Assembly: GCF_035046485.1 (NCBI RefSeq) | Contig: NC_085138.1 | Span: 328,348,129 to 328,412,128, forward strand | DNA: 64,000 bases | DNA from: Aedes albopictus | Taxonomy: Eukaryota > Arthropoda > Insecta > Diptera > Culicidae | Reading direction: 5' to 3' | Shown: piece by piece, positions 32,803 through 43,787 of the stretch | Layout: each line of letters begins with the position of its first letter | How positions within the stretch are numbered: the first letter of the stretch is position 1 | Translations under genes and position numbers: made by a program | The notes under the pieces: generated by a model | Told to the model about the DNA's origin: nothing | What the model saw: only the letters and a program-made list of their open reading frames with translations | The model's database searches: none

Positions 32803-34170
32803 ATGAAAGATAATACGCCACCGCGACCGTCCTTCGACGAAGATGACGAACTGATTTACGTTGGCGACGCCGACGAGGTGCTGAACCAGTGGGCGGAAGA
32901 GCTGAACGGTAAGCTTGACCTTGAATGTGATTCATTGATTAGAAAATAAGGGTTTGCCTTTTTTCTTCCTAAATTCCAGAAGAAGATGATAACGAGGATG
33001 AGTTGTTGGAAGAGGATGAGGCCGCCGGATTTGCTGATGGCGAGGATGACATGGACGATGTATACATTCCGGAACGGGACGATGCTCTGGTTACCTTTAC
33101 CAAACACACCGGGCCGGTGTTTTGCGGTATGTTGCATCCTAGCGAAGATTTGGCAGTGACCGGCGGAGAAGATGACAAAGCCTACGTGTGGAACACCAAA
33201 ACGGGGGAAACCGTGTATGAAGTGACGGGACATACAGATTCAGTGATTGCCTGTGAGTTCAGCTACGATGGGCTGTACGTGGCCACCGGCGATATGGCCG
33301 GACAGATTCAGGTCTTTAAAACCACACAGGAGTACAAAAAGGTGTGGGATTTCACTATGGGCGACATGTGCTGGATGAAATGGCATTTCGGAGCGCATGT
33401 TCTGATGGCCGGATCTGACACCGGGGAGATCTATGTGTGGAGGATACCTTCCGGTGACTGTAAGGTGATGCAAGGATTCGGAGAGAAGTGTGAAGTGGCT
33501 AGGCTTTCCCACGACGGAAAGCGTATTGCGGCTGGGTACGGAAACGGTGCTTTCAAAATATGGGACATCAAAACAAACGCTCCGATATTGGACATTGCTC
33601 CGAGTGAAGCGACAAGTCACACCAGCAATATCACATGCATGTCGATCGATCGGGACAGTCAGTTGATTTTGACTGGGAGCGAGGAAGGCAAGGCAGTCGT
33701 GATGGGTCCGACCGGTCCCGTAGGAGTTTTGCTGCCAGATGGTGGTCCAGTGGAAGCAGTGGTGATTGATAATCCGGATTTCGAACTGAAGGTGGCAGCC
33801 ACCGGGACTTTGAATGGAAAGGTTACCATTTGGGACGTCGCTCGGCAAACTGCTCGAGTTGAATGCGAAGATCCTCACAAGACTGGTGTAACAAAGTAAG
33901 AATGACGCCTGTGTCCCAAAATAATCTTGTTTTAAATGCGAGCAATTTCTATGCTTCTTTTATTTCAGGCTACTGTGGGGCAAGGACTGCTCCCTGATTG
34001 GAGGTACGCTGGGTGGAGTAATCAAAGTTTGGGATCTGCGAAGCGGTGCGCTGAAGTTTGATCTGCTGGGCCACAGGAACGATATTCAGGATATTTCGTA
34101 CGATAAGCAGAAAAACATTCTCCTCTCAATGTCCGAGGATGCAACGGCCAAGATATTTCAGCTTCCTTGA
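32803..34170 (+). CDS. AAMP: AAMP-family WD40-repeat protein, three exons
   Basis: Exons 32803-32908, 32980-33895 and 33969-34170; introns of 71 and 73 bp with GTAAGC/CAG and GTAAGA/CAG borders. The spliced frame is 407 residues. The N-terminus is acidic (DEDDELIYVGDADEV, then EEDDNEDELLEEDE at 36-49), as in angio-associated migratory cell protein, followed by WD40 repeats from about residue 78: LAVTGGEDDKAYVW (93-106), GHTDSVIACEF, YVATGDMAGQIQVF, GYGNGAFKIWDIK, GTLNGKVTIWD, and in exon 3 GVIKVWDLRSG and SEDATAKIFQLP. The human protein is about 434 residues with the same layout, so this looks complete. AAMP proteins are cytosolic beta-propellers linked to cell migration and ribosome biogenesis (family knowledge). 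The start is the first ATG; no AATAAA lies between the stop and 34350. Confidence 0.93.
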
Positions 34171-34349
34171 GCGGTAAGGTCTGTGAGATACACAGAACAT
34201 TATTTTGTATATTTTTCAGAACGTTGTGTTGATTATAGTAACTGTAAAGTAAACACAAACTAGGTTTAACATTTATCGAAAGAAAGCATGTCGCCAACTG
34301 TTGCAGATGTCTATTAGAGGAAAAAAAGTTTTTTTTGTGCACTACAATG

Positions 34350-36445
34350 TAAAGGAGATGTATGATTAGACAAATTTCTGGAGGAATCCATGGAGGAATT
34401 TATGGAAGAATCCTGGAGGAACCCCTAGAGGAACTTCTGGACAAATTCCTGCTGGAATCCCTGGAGAGATTGATGGTGGAATTTCCGAAAGTATACCTGG
34501 AAGATCTCCTGGAGAAATCGATAGACATTTTTGGAGGAAACCCTGGAGAAATTTCTAAGGGATATCTGAAGGATTTCCTTCGGGCACCCCTGGAGAAATT
34601 CCAGGACGAATGCCTGGAGCAATTCCTGAGAAATTCTAAGTTAGACCTCCGGAAAAAATCCCAATGCAATCCCTAGAGAAATCCCTGGATAAATTCTTGG
34701 AGCAGACCCCGGAAGAAATCGAGAAGAAAGTCCTGCATGTATTCCTGGAGGATTTTCTAGAGGAACTTTGGAAGGAATCCCTGGAGAAGTTTTTGGAGAC
34801 ATCTTTTGAAAAATTCCTGGAGAAATCCTTAGAATTCTGGAGAAATTTTTGTAATAAATCTCTGGAGGAATTCCTGGAGAATTCCCTGAAACAACTTCTC
34901 AGGTGGAATGCTTGGAGAAACTCCTAGAGAAATTCTTGGGGAAATTCCGTGGAACTGTCCATGGAAGAATTCTTGGAGGAATCCCTAAATGAATTCCTAG
35001 AGGAATTCTGGGAGGAATCCCTGGAGAAATTTCTAAAGAAATTCCTAGAAAAATCCTAGAGGAATTCTCAGATGAATTTCTGGAGGAATTCCAGGTGGAA
35101 TTCTAGGAGGAATCTCTGGAAGAATCTTTAGAAGAATCCCTAAAGGAATTCCTGGTAAATTCCTTGAGGAACTCCTGGTAGAATTTTTGGAGGAACCTCT
35201 GGAGAAATTCTTGGAAGAATTTCAAGAGAAATCCCTGGAAAATTCCTGAAGAAATTCTTGAAATTATTTCTGAAAGATTCTCTGGATGTGGATTCACAAA
35301 TTGCTCAAGGGATTCTACCTGGAATTCCTCCAGGAATTTTCCCACAAGTTCCTCCGGAAATTCCTCCAGGAATTCCTCCGGAAAATCTTACAGAAATTCC
35401 TTAGGAAATTTCCTCCACGAATTCCTCCGGAAATTCATTCAGGAATTTCACGGAGCTTCCCCCAGGAATTCCTCCGGAAATTCCTTCAGGAATTCCTCCG
35501 GAAATTCCTTCAGGAATTGCTCCAGAAATTCCTCCTAGAGGAATTTATAGGAGGAATAACTGGAGAAATTTCTGGAGGAATGCCTGGAGGCAGTGCTGAA
35601 AAATTCATTTCGTCATATCTAAATTCAATCACCTATAGCTCATTTTAGAAGCTGAACCTGATAATATGGTATATGAAAAACTTGTGCGGCTAGACCAGTT
35701 CTGCAAGAAAGTCACGAAAAAACGATATTTTTCGAATATTTCAGGTAAATGTCACGGACTACCTTCGAAAAATGCAAATGATATTCACGGTGAATATCAT
35801 TCGGTATTTTTCAAAGGTAGGCCGTGACATTTATCTTAAATATTAAAAAATAGCTGTTTACCTGGAGGTATTCCTAAACGAATTCCTGGAAGAATTTCTA
35901 GAGCGATCCCTATGATTCCCCAGAGGAATTCCTGAAGAAATGTTTGGAGGAACATCTGAAGGAATCCCTGCATAAATTTCACGAGAAATCTCTAGAGAAA
36001 ATCCCTGGAGGATTTCCTTGAAAAATTACTGGAGCACTTTCAGAAGGAATCTCTGGAGGAATTCCTGGAGGAATCTCTAGAGCAATTTCTTGAAGTATCT
36101 TAAGAACTGGAACTGAACTGGACGAATTTCTGGAGGAATTCGTACAGGAATCTTTAGAGAAATTCCTAGAGGAATTCCTGGAAAAATCCCTGTAGGATTT
36201 TTTAGAGGAATTCCTGCAAGAATTCCCAGAGGAATCCAGGAAGAATTCCTGGAGGAATTTCTGGAAGAATTCCAGGATGATCTCCTGAAGAAATCCAAGA
36301 AGCAATACCTGAGGGAATTCCAGGACGAGTTTCTAATGAAATCCTAGGAGGAAGTACTAAAGAAATCACTGATATTCCTGAGGAAATCTAAAATCTGCAA
36401 TTCCTGAGGAAATCATAAAAAACTTGGAGAAACTCTGGGATTGGA
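34350..36445. repeat. GGAATTCC-rich short-repeat DNA
   Basis: About 2 kb of imperfect 9-18-bp repeats built from GGAGGAATTCCTGGAGAAAT. Orientation flips at about 35300-35560 (ATTCCTCCGGAAATTCCTCC), so the two parts can pair. Frames on both strands stay open and encode EEFLEKFLEE-like or NSSRNSS-like peptides; these reflect repeat composition. A hairpin element lies at 35725-35855. Confidence 0.85.
35725..35855. mobile_element. hairpin element in the GGAATTCC repeat
   Basis: AAATGTCACGGACTACCTT and AAATGATATTCAC pair with GTGAATATCATT and AAGGTAGGCCGTGACATTT; the centre is at about 35791. Arms of about 55 bp. Confidence 0.7.
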
Positions 36446-36490
36446 GAAACTCGGCTGCAGCACTACACGCTAAAACCGCTCAGCACAAAA

Positions 36491-37034
36491 GCGCATAATT
36501 TCCAGACTACACCAAAAATGTGTAACCCTTACACATTCACAAAATCAGCTCCTGCACTCAGCGAAAAAAACTAGCGTAATTCATCGAAATACCTTATGAA
36601 AATTTGCTATAACTAATTCTTATGGATGACATAAGAGCACCTTATGAACATTGATCGTGCTTGCTATGACAAATTTCATAAGAAAAACTTATCAAAAGAA
36701 CAAAAAAATCTTAAAATGATGCAGACTGGATTCGATCCATGAACGTCGGGATCACCGAGCCCGTGTTTTATCCACACGACTACCAACGCTTGAGAATACC
36801 ATGCTGCTAAACATGAATAAAAGCCAAGCTGAGAGCCGATTTTACGTCATTGAAATTCATCCGATTCATTATGAATTATTTAAAGGCCGTTTCATGAGTT
36901 GGGCCTTATGGAAATCTTAAGGTTATTTGGCTGAGTGTGCGTCCACAAAATCGTGAATTTTCGCAAAAATGTTGTGCGGCAATCTAGCTGGGTTTACTGT
37001 TACACATTTTGGTGTGGTTTGGAAATTATGCACT
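36491..37034. mobile_element. outer inverted-repeat element hosting a MITE
   Basis: GCATAATTTCCAGACTACAC and AAAAATGTGTAAC at 36491-36525 are inverted at 37000-37034 (GTTACACATTTTGGTGTGGT, TTGGAAATTATGC). The middle is occupied by the element at 36554-36940. Confidence 0.7.
36554..36940. mobile_element. MITE with CACTCAGC ends and a tRNA-like interior
   Basis: The left end GCACTCAGCGAAAAAAAC pairs with GGTTATTTGGCTGAGTGTGC at the right. On the minus strand the interior has an A-box-like TGGTAGTCGTGTGGATAA and a B-box-like GGATCGAATCC (36728-36738) separated as in a tRNA gene. A functional tRNA is unlikely because I could not fold an acceptor stem. A related end (ACACTGAGTC) lies near 60097. 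Confidence 0.55.
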
Positions 37035-37256
37035 TATAAGTAGGGCTTACACATTCTAGGTTCTGAGGGGGTTTAGCCTGTAGGCTTCGCGATTCCGAAT
37101 CACAGAAACGACTGGTAAATGGTGAGAATGTCGCAACACTGTACGAGGACCAATGAGGCACGTTATAGACAGGCGCGAAACAGGCAGAACTCAGTCTTCT
37201 GGACAGAAAGGTATCGTGTGTCCCATCCACAAAAAGGGCGACAAGTTTGATCGCGC

Positions 37257-37549
37257 CACAGAGAACAGACATCCAGGCTAGAACAAATTTCATTCGGAAA
37301 GTTGTGTAAGGATTTGAATCTTTACTTGAGTAAGGTTGCAAACCAATACACGATGACAACACTAACGCCACCAAACACCATATTGCCACAGTCAGTGGTG
37401 AATTGAAACATTTCAAGTGGTGAATAAAATTAGTATGGGAAACTAACCGATTGCAGCGCCACGCTATTGCCACTTGTGTTGCCGATTTCAAATGGCCGTT
37501 AAATTCCTTACACAGTTTCGGAACTGAACTTGGATGTCTGTTCTCTGTG
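37257..37549. mobile_element. 293-bp MITE (CACAGAGAACAGACATCC), copy 1
   Basis: Begins CACAGAGAACAGACATCC and ends GGATGTCTGTTCTCTGTG. ATCGCGC flanks it on both sides (37250-37256, 37550-37556). It interrupts the RTE frame after KKGDKFD. A second copy is at 61560-61842, also with 7-bp flanking repeats. Confidence 0.9.
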
Positions 37550-37568
37550 ATCGCGCGATCACACTATA

Positions 37569-37936
37569 CACGGAGAAACTGAAAAACTCAAAATTAGGTA
37601 CTTTTAAACTCAATTTTGAGTTCTTTTTCATCTCCCTTTTCATGCGCTCTTTCTGTTGTTGTCAGAGAGTGAAGAGAGAAACAGCCCAACTTTTGCAGTT
37701 CCGTGCGTCAAGCCAAAATTGAGTTTCTAGCACAGTACTCAAATTTGAGTGAATACAACCTAGTCAAAATTTCGGTTGGGTGGAAAAAACTTAAAACTAG
37801 GTATTTTTTTCACATGGAAGCAAGCGGGAACAACCCAACAAAAACATCGATTCCATCAACTCAAAATTGGCTTGACGCACGCAACCCCGAAGTTGGGTGG
37901 GAAGAACTCACTTTTGGGTAGTTTCGTCTCTCCGTG
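37569..37936 (+). mobile_element. 368-bp TA-flanked MITE, copy 1
   Basis: Begins CACGGAGAAACTGAAAAACT and ends AGTTTCGTCTCTCCGTG, flanked by TA at 37567-37568 and 37937-37938. Removing it restores ACACTACTGAGC (T-L-L-S) in the RTE frame. An inverted copy of identical length lies at 46890-47257. The 72-residue frame inside (37703-37921) is shared by both copies but has no known domain. Confidence 0.9.
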
Positions 37937-38349
37937 TACTGAGCGCTGCCTACAAGATACTCTCTCAAGTTTTAGGCCGCCATCTATCACCGAGTGCAAG
38001 AGAGTTCGTGGGGCAATATCATGCTAGATTCATGGGTGAACGCGCTACAACGGACCACATGTTCACCATCCGATAGGTGTTGCAGAAATGCCGCAAATTC
38101 AACGTGCCCACACATCATTTATTCATCGATTTCAAATCGGCGTATGATACAATGGCTACATATGGCAGATTATGCACAAGTACAGATTCCCGGATAAACT
38201 GATGCGATTGAACAAGGCGACGATGGATCGAGTGATGATGTGCGTAGTTCGAGTATCGAGTTCGAGTATCGAGTTCGAGTCCTTTCGAATCTCGTAGAGG
38301 GTTACGGTAAGGTGATGGTCTTTCGTGTTTGCTGTTCAACATTGCGTTA

Positions 38350-38548
38350 CACGCAGAACTCGATGTACACAGCGCAACGAGTAACTTTCACGCAGCGACC
38401 GAAAAGACAAAAGAATTTTCACGCAGATTTGTGTAACACCGGATCAACACAAAAAATGTGCTGATCCGGTGTTACACAAATCTGCGTGAAAATTCTTTTG
38501 TCTTTTTGCTCGCTGCGTGAAAGTTACTCGTGCGCTGTGTTGTTTCAT
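38350..38548. mobile_element. foldback MITE in RTE copy 2
   Basis: Arms of about 85 bp (CAGCGCAACGAGTAACTTTC, then TTTTCACGCAGATTTGTGTA) pair around 38457. TTA flanks it at 38347-38349 and 38549-38551, compatible with a 3-bp duplication. Confidence 0.75.
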
Positions 38549-38913
38549 TTAAGGGTGTAGAGGATGTAATAAGGAGAGCGGGAATAAACACGAGTGAGAC
38601 GATTTTCACGAAGTCCGTTCAGCTGCTTGGTTTCGCTGATGATATTGACATTATAGCTAGCAAATTACAGACAATGGCGGAAACATACATCCGACTAAAA
38701 AATGAAGCAAGGTGAATCGGCAGGGGCGTCTCGTGACCTGTAGAGCTGACTGTGCACTTGAAGAGTTTTCACAATGAACTGTAGTGCAAATAGAAAACAC
38801 CAGGAACCTGTACTGCGCTCGATGAACGAATCAATTTCGTCGATAAAACTGCTTCATTGCTTCAATTGATGAAACAGAGGGTGTTCTACCGCCATCAGTA
38901 TAAGCCTCTTCAG

Positions 38914-39541
38914 TAGGCCATCCCTTATTTTGCAAAATTTAAAAATGTTATAAGTTCGTTAGTGGAAAATGATCGTTTTAGCTAAAAAATGATCGTGTCA
39001 AAATTTGAAGTCCGAATCTCAAGGCTAAGTGGTCCCTCAAGGGGCCTAAAGTTGTCAAAAATTGTATGGAACTAGAAAAACATGACATTTTTTTTCGTCA
39101 AAACAAATACGCTATTCCACTAAAACTGGTGATTTAAGGACCCTAAAGGGCCAAAAATGTGCTTAGATTTGCGATATCTCTACTGGTTTCCAAGATATTG
39201 ACAAAAAACGACCGAAAAATCAGCATTTTTAACCATATTTTTGAGATTCTGAAGGAAACTTATCATATTTTGTTCAAAAACTCAAAAACGAGTAGAGATA
39301 TCGCAAATCTAAGCACATTTTCGGCCCTTTAGGGTCCTAAAATCACCGGTTTTAGTAGAATAGCGTATTTTTTTTTGTCGAAAAAAATTTCATGTTTTTT
39401 TGGTCCCATACAATTTTTGACAAATTTAGGCCTCTTGAGGGACCACTTAGCCTTGAGATTCGGACTTCAAATTTTGACACGATCATTTTCCACTAACGAA
39501 CTTATAACATTTCCAATTTTTGCAAAATAAGGGACGGCCTA
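38914..39541. mobile_element. 628-bp foldback element with 8-bp duplication
   Basis: TAGGCCATCCCTTATTTTGC at the left pairs with GCAAAATAAGGGACGGCCTA at the right; the arms stay complementary for about 290 bases (for example TTAGATTTGCGATATCTCTA). CTCTTCAG is duplicated at 38906-38913 and 39542-39549. The size of the duplication suits a hAT-derived MITE. Confidence 0.9.
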
Positions 39542-40291
39542 CTCTTCAGTCTTTTGTAACCGAAAATAGGTCCTTCAGTAGGTCGTCTCCAGAGGCACGT
39601 TCTCCTCCATTTGGAAAATTTGTTTCATAACCAGATGAATAAACAGATAAGTTTCTGAGAAGATATCTTCCAATTTATTCTCAATAAGCACCTTATCTCT
39701 GAAACTTTTTTCAAAATAAAAAATATCAGCTTATTGATCAGCTGAACATTATTTAAATTGAGGAAGCGAGAGTAGACATTGCCCACCAATTGTTTTTTTT
39801 TCGGAAAAGCTTTTGAACTTCGAAGAATCAACTCAGCAGTGGATAACTGACACTGAGGAAGAAGTGGAACAACCATTGCACAATTATGGGTCACTCTAGT
39901 CAGTCAGTTCTCCATGCCATTCAAATGGAATTGATCCATGTGATTGAGCTATTACTGTAATCAGAATACGCGTGTCTGTCCAAGCATTAGAGGGCGGATT
40001 TAAAAGTACAAATCAGAAGTACACTCAATCGAAGAGGTTATTCTACTTAAAGTGTTCGAGAAGTCAGTATAAGCTTTTCCTCAATTGACCGCCTGGCAAA
40101 CAAATTGCGGGAATTGCATTTTTCCTTGAATGTTGCAGGAAAATGAAACCGTACGCGACGTGCAACTAGAACTGAATGAAAATTTCACCCATAGGCATGT
40201 ACGCATGCCGAAAGAGTGACTGGGCGGCTACGGCTACCGTTCCGCTCTTTCTCTGCTTGGCTCTCTTGCTAAAGCACACCGACCGTAGCTC

Positions 40292-40593
40292 TTCTTCTTC
40301 TTCTTTTTTCTGGCCAACTAGCACCGTTCGGCGCCAGTTGTGTTTTACGTCGGCTGGGTCTAGGAGCTAAGCCTTAAATTCCGACGCCCCAGGGAGACAG
40401 CCACCACACCTGAGGACCCTACATATCGAACCCATCAACACATGGGCCGGGACCTACGGCTTTACTTCCTATCCGAGGGAAGACGTGATCACGGATTTTA
40501 TGTCTCAGAAAATCCCATCGGCGTCGACGGGAATTGAACCCCGACCGACTGGGGTGAGAGGCAACCACGCTTACCACTACACCACCGACGCCG
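40292..40593 (-). mobile_element. tRNA-derived SINE with (GAA)n tail, minus strand
   Basis: Read from 40593: tRNA-like head GTCGGTGGTGTAGTGGTAAG (A box) and GGTTCAATTCC (B box), a body with GGTCCCGGCCCATG, and a GAAGAAGAAGAAG tail at 40292-40305. A 14-bp target duplication ACCGACCGTAGCTC lies at 40278-40291 and 40594-40607. Confidence 0.92.
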
Positions 40594-41419
40594 ACCGACC
40601 GTAGCTCAAATGCGACTTTGCCAAACTTAGCAGCTTGCGCTCGCGGGAAGCAAACAATCTTCCCTTTCCTCCACCACCGACGAGGCCCACGTCCATTGGA
40701 AGAAGTGAACAAAAATATTACTAAGGCTGTGACCATAGTGGGTAAGGTGAGATGCGATCGGATGCGATAAGTTATGAGATGAGAAGAGGGATGTTTGATA
40801 GGCCATAGTGCATGAGGTTTTCAATAAGGGTGCGCATGTTGTTTTCACATCCTTTTTCGCCTATTTCGTGCGCATCAACGACCCGCGTGATTTGATCGAT
40901 GAAGTCGCTTGTATGTTGAAGCGCTTCTTTGGGTGTGGGTAGTGAAATGATCGTTTCATCTATAAGAGCGGAAAGATAAAATGCACCCGCTTTTTGTTTT
41001 GCGCGGGCCGTTTTTTTTTGCTATAACTTAGTCAGTTTTGATCCTGTTGCAATGGCAAAAACAGACCAGTTCAAAAAAAAATCTGGTGTAACTGTACAAG
41101 ATTGAGATTATTGAATTAATTATTTGAGAAAAGAATGTATAACATGTATTTATATCCGCGTGAGCGATGTCTTTATGTACATACATATTTTTACTTTCTG
41201 AACTGGCCTATCTGAGTGATGATTTCAATTAAAATCAATATGAGACTGTTTTACTGATTTTCGGAATTAAAACATTACTTGATTGTGCTGACCTCGGCAA
41301 AAAGAAACAAAAATTCGGCAAGCATGTATTATTTAAGGGTATGGGTTTTTTTTATTACAAAATTTTCGGCGATATCTACGAGAAAAGATGTCTCCAATAA
41401 GTACACAATATTCATCATA

Positions 41420-42667
41420 AGGACTGTATCGTTAATTATGAGTACACCTTTGAGGCCCTGTATTAAAAAGACTAAGTATTATTTTGACAACTGCTGTGTG
41501 TTTATGTGTTGCTAGCGTTGTAAACAAAAGATAACCTTCATTAAAAGTTAAAGTTTTTCCTCAAGTGGAGCAACGCGAGTGTTTACGGATGAGAAGCGAA
41601 AATCGATTGTGACCAGGTACTGCTATGAAAAATGATTATCGCTAAGAAAATTAGCAAAAGTTGGAGGTGTTAGCGTTTTTTTCTGTCCAAAATGCTGTTA
41701 AACGATTCGGTATGCATAACACACTGATAGACTCACCGGACGCGACAGAAAACCAGGTGCGTCCAAGTCAAATTTGGACAGCAAAATTTGCAAAATCTTC
41801 AAAAGAAAAAAGGAGGTATTCATCATAGATTGCGCAAAAAAATGTGGAACGACTATTGGTATGGTTCAGCGCGCCAAGGAGCGTATTTCCCTGAAGACTT
41901 ACCCAAAACAGAAATGTCAAAAAAAAAAAAACAGTCAAATTCTGGCGGATTATGTGAAAACTCGGGCTCGGAAACTGTACGACGATGTTTTGAGCAAAAA
42001 TTACATGTGCATAATCATGGATGATGAAACGTATGTCATATTGGACAACAAGACACTTCCAGGGGCACAGTTTATCACTGTGAAGCGTGGCACTGATGTT
42101 CCGAATTCGGAGAAATCGATTTTTTGCAAAAAAAATTGGGAAAATGTATTAGTTTGGCAAGCAATTTGTCAAAGTGGTCACCTTTCTTAACCGTCCCAAG
42201 TATGAACGTCGAAATATACCGGAAGGAATGCCTCCAGAAACCAATTCTGCCACTCATCTGAAAGCACAAAGGTCCTACATCATTTTGATCGGTGGCATCC
42301 TGCTACTATGCGCGTGACATCTTTGACTGGTATGAAAAAAACAATGCCCAATTTGTGGAAAAGGCAATGAAACCATAAAATTGCCCGCAAATTAGGCACA
42401 TTAAGATGTACTTGGTTTTGATGAAAGGGAAACTACGGCAAAAGGATAGAGGAGCAGAGGAACCGACGGAACGGTTGTCCAAAACCTTATGAAGAACACC
42501 AAGAAGAAGGTGCGAGAGCTGGCAAGATCCACGAAAAATTAAATATAAAATGATACCATGGGCTTTTCTGATGGTCAATAAACAATGTAATTGAATTTAA
42601 TTTACATTACAAAACATTTTCAGATACACCAATTTTCAGGTGTACTCATAATTAAGGATACAGTCCT
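41420..42667 (+). mobile_element. mariner-type element (1248 bp), inactive
   Basis: The ends AGGACTGTATCGTTAATTAT and, at the right, ATAATTAAGGATACAGTCCT are inverted for 30 bp with one mismatch. TA duplications at 41418-41419 and 42668-42669. The interior encodes a decayed Tc1/mariner transposase. Confidence 0.9.
41640..42545 (+). pseudogene. mariner-type transposase (ITmD37E-like), broken
   Basis: Plus-strand pieces in shifting frames: KLAKVGGVSVF and VKRFGMHNTLIDSPG (HTH region, about 41650-41745), GTTIGMVQRAKERISLKTY (41850-41905), YMCIIMDDETYV with the first catalytic Asp (about 42020), PGAQFITVKRGTDVPNSEKS, then NVEIYRKECL, WYEKNN and KNTKKKVRELARSTKN at the end. The zone of the second catalytic Asp (about 42280-42300) and of the final acidic residue (about 42370-42420) is frameshifted. 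A run of A at 41919-41932 also shifts the frame. The motif style is that of mosquito DD37E elements; the class is from memory. Confidence 0.75.
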
Positions 42668-43787
42668 TATATTAGGTAAAAGAGTATCAATCGAAATTGA
42701 TGTCACACTATTTTTGTTAAGGGATCTAGTTTTGCTTGACAAAGAAAAAAGCAGAACTTTTCAATCAGAATCCTTTTAGCAATTAAGTTGAATACCATAA
42801 AACCTTAAACTTTCTAACTTGCACATGAATAACATGCACTGAACAAACGACCATATCAAACATTGATTTTTTGATTCAAATCCCGAACAGAGAAAATAAA
42901 ATACGAAAACATACACATATAATAACAAAATTGTGCTGTAAAAAAACTTAAACGATTTTATGGAATACTATTTTATATGCAATGAAATATGTTATTTTAC
43001 ATGGTGATCGATAGACAATATGATAAATGTTTATTACGTCTGGTCAATCAAAATGCATGTCATGTGAAAAAGCATTGAGTTACGTTTAAAAACAACAACA
43101 TATTAACGCATATTATATTACCTACTAGCATTCCCAACACATTAAATCCGCATTGCTTTACATACACAACGAGCGCAATCATAAAATCCATACCCGACAA
43201 GCATTCTCTTGCGTTCTCTTGCGATCACATGCGTCGAAGCAGCTCCATCGCATCTCCGCACTCATCGCAACTCATCTACTATGTACGGTTCATGCGTTCT
43301 GCATATAGTTTCCACAGAGTGTGCTTCGACGCTTATCCGATCTCTTATCTCTTTGCATCGCACCTCAGCCACTATGTGCTCAACGTAATACATTGCCAAT
43401 GCAGCACAGAACAGCCCCACACAAGTAAACACAGTTCTTGTATGCATATACAGCGCTCCCGTGTACTGCTGGAAGTGAACGAAAGTGAACTGAGGCGAGA
43501 GATGTTTTGGCGATGCTTTCACATGTGCGTATCGCTTCGGCGTAGGTATTGCTTCGGCGCGCAGCACTCTGGAAGCGGCTGGGTGGTGGCATAGTGAGAT
43601 TAGGTTGGAAAATTGACTAGATTACTATTGGATACGTACTGGTATCTCACAGTGGTTTGTCCACTTGAAGTTGTGAACATCAAAAGGGTCGAATGGAGAG
43701 TTTATAAACTATAATGATTTATTTTATTTTTTGTCAACTGTGTAGTGCACGCAGTGGACCAATGGACGAGACGCCACTGTGAATCGG

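Larger units (their letters stand above)
38721..43779. mobile_element. 5.1-kb hAT-like element inserted in RTE copy 2
   Basis: The left end CAGGGGCGTCTCGT is inverted at the right as ACGAGACGCCACTG (one mismatch). TGAATCGG is duplicated at 38713-38720 and 43780-43787, and its removal reconnects the RTE frame (NEA-R-IGLAVNV). An 8-bp duplication with CAG-starting ends fits the hAT superfamily. No hAT transposase is recognisable; the interior holds a 628-bp foldback (38914), a SINE (40292) and a dead mariner (41420). The frames at 43229-43594 sit near its right end and look random. Confidence 0.75.

Noticed and set aside
34171..34222. GTAAGG ... TTTTTCAG after the AAMP stop as a 3' UTR intron
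   Set aside because: It would be under 50 bases, too short for a typical insect intron.
34362..36305. Frames of 65-120 codons rich in Glu/Leu/Phe/Lys or Ser/Asn/Arg
   Set aside because: Product of GGAATTCC-type repeats open on both strands; no start context or homology.
37703..37921. 72-codon frame conserved at 46905-47123
   Set aside because: Conservation is that of two copies of the same 368-bp MITE; no protein family is evident.
40540..40596. Apparent tRNA gene on the minus strand
   Set aside because: A and B boxes belong to a SINE head: there is a body, a GAA tail and a 14-bp target duplication.
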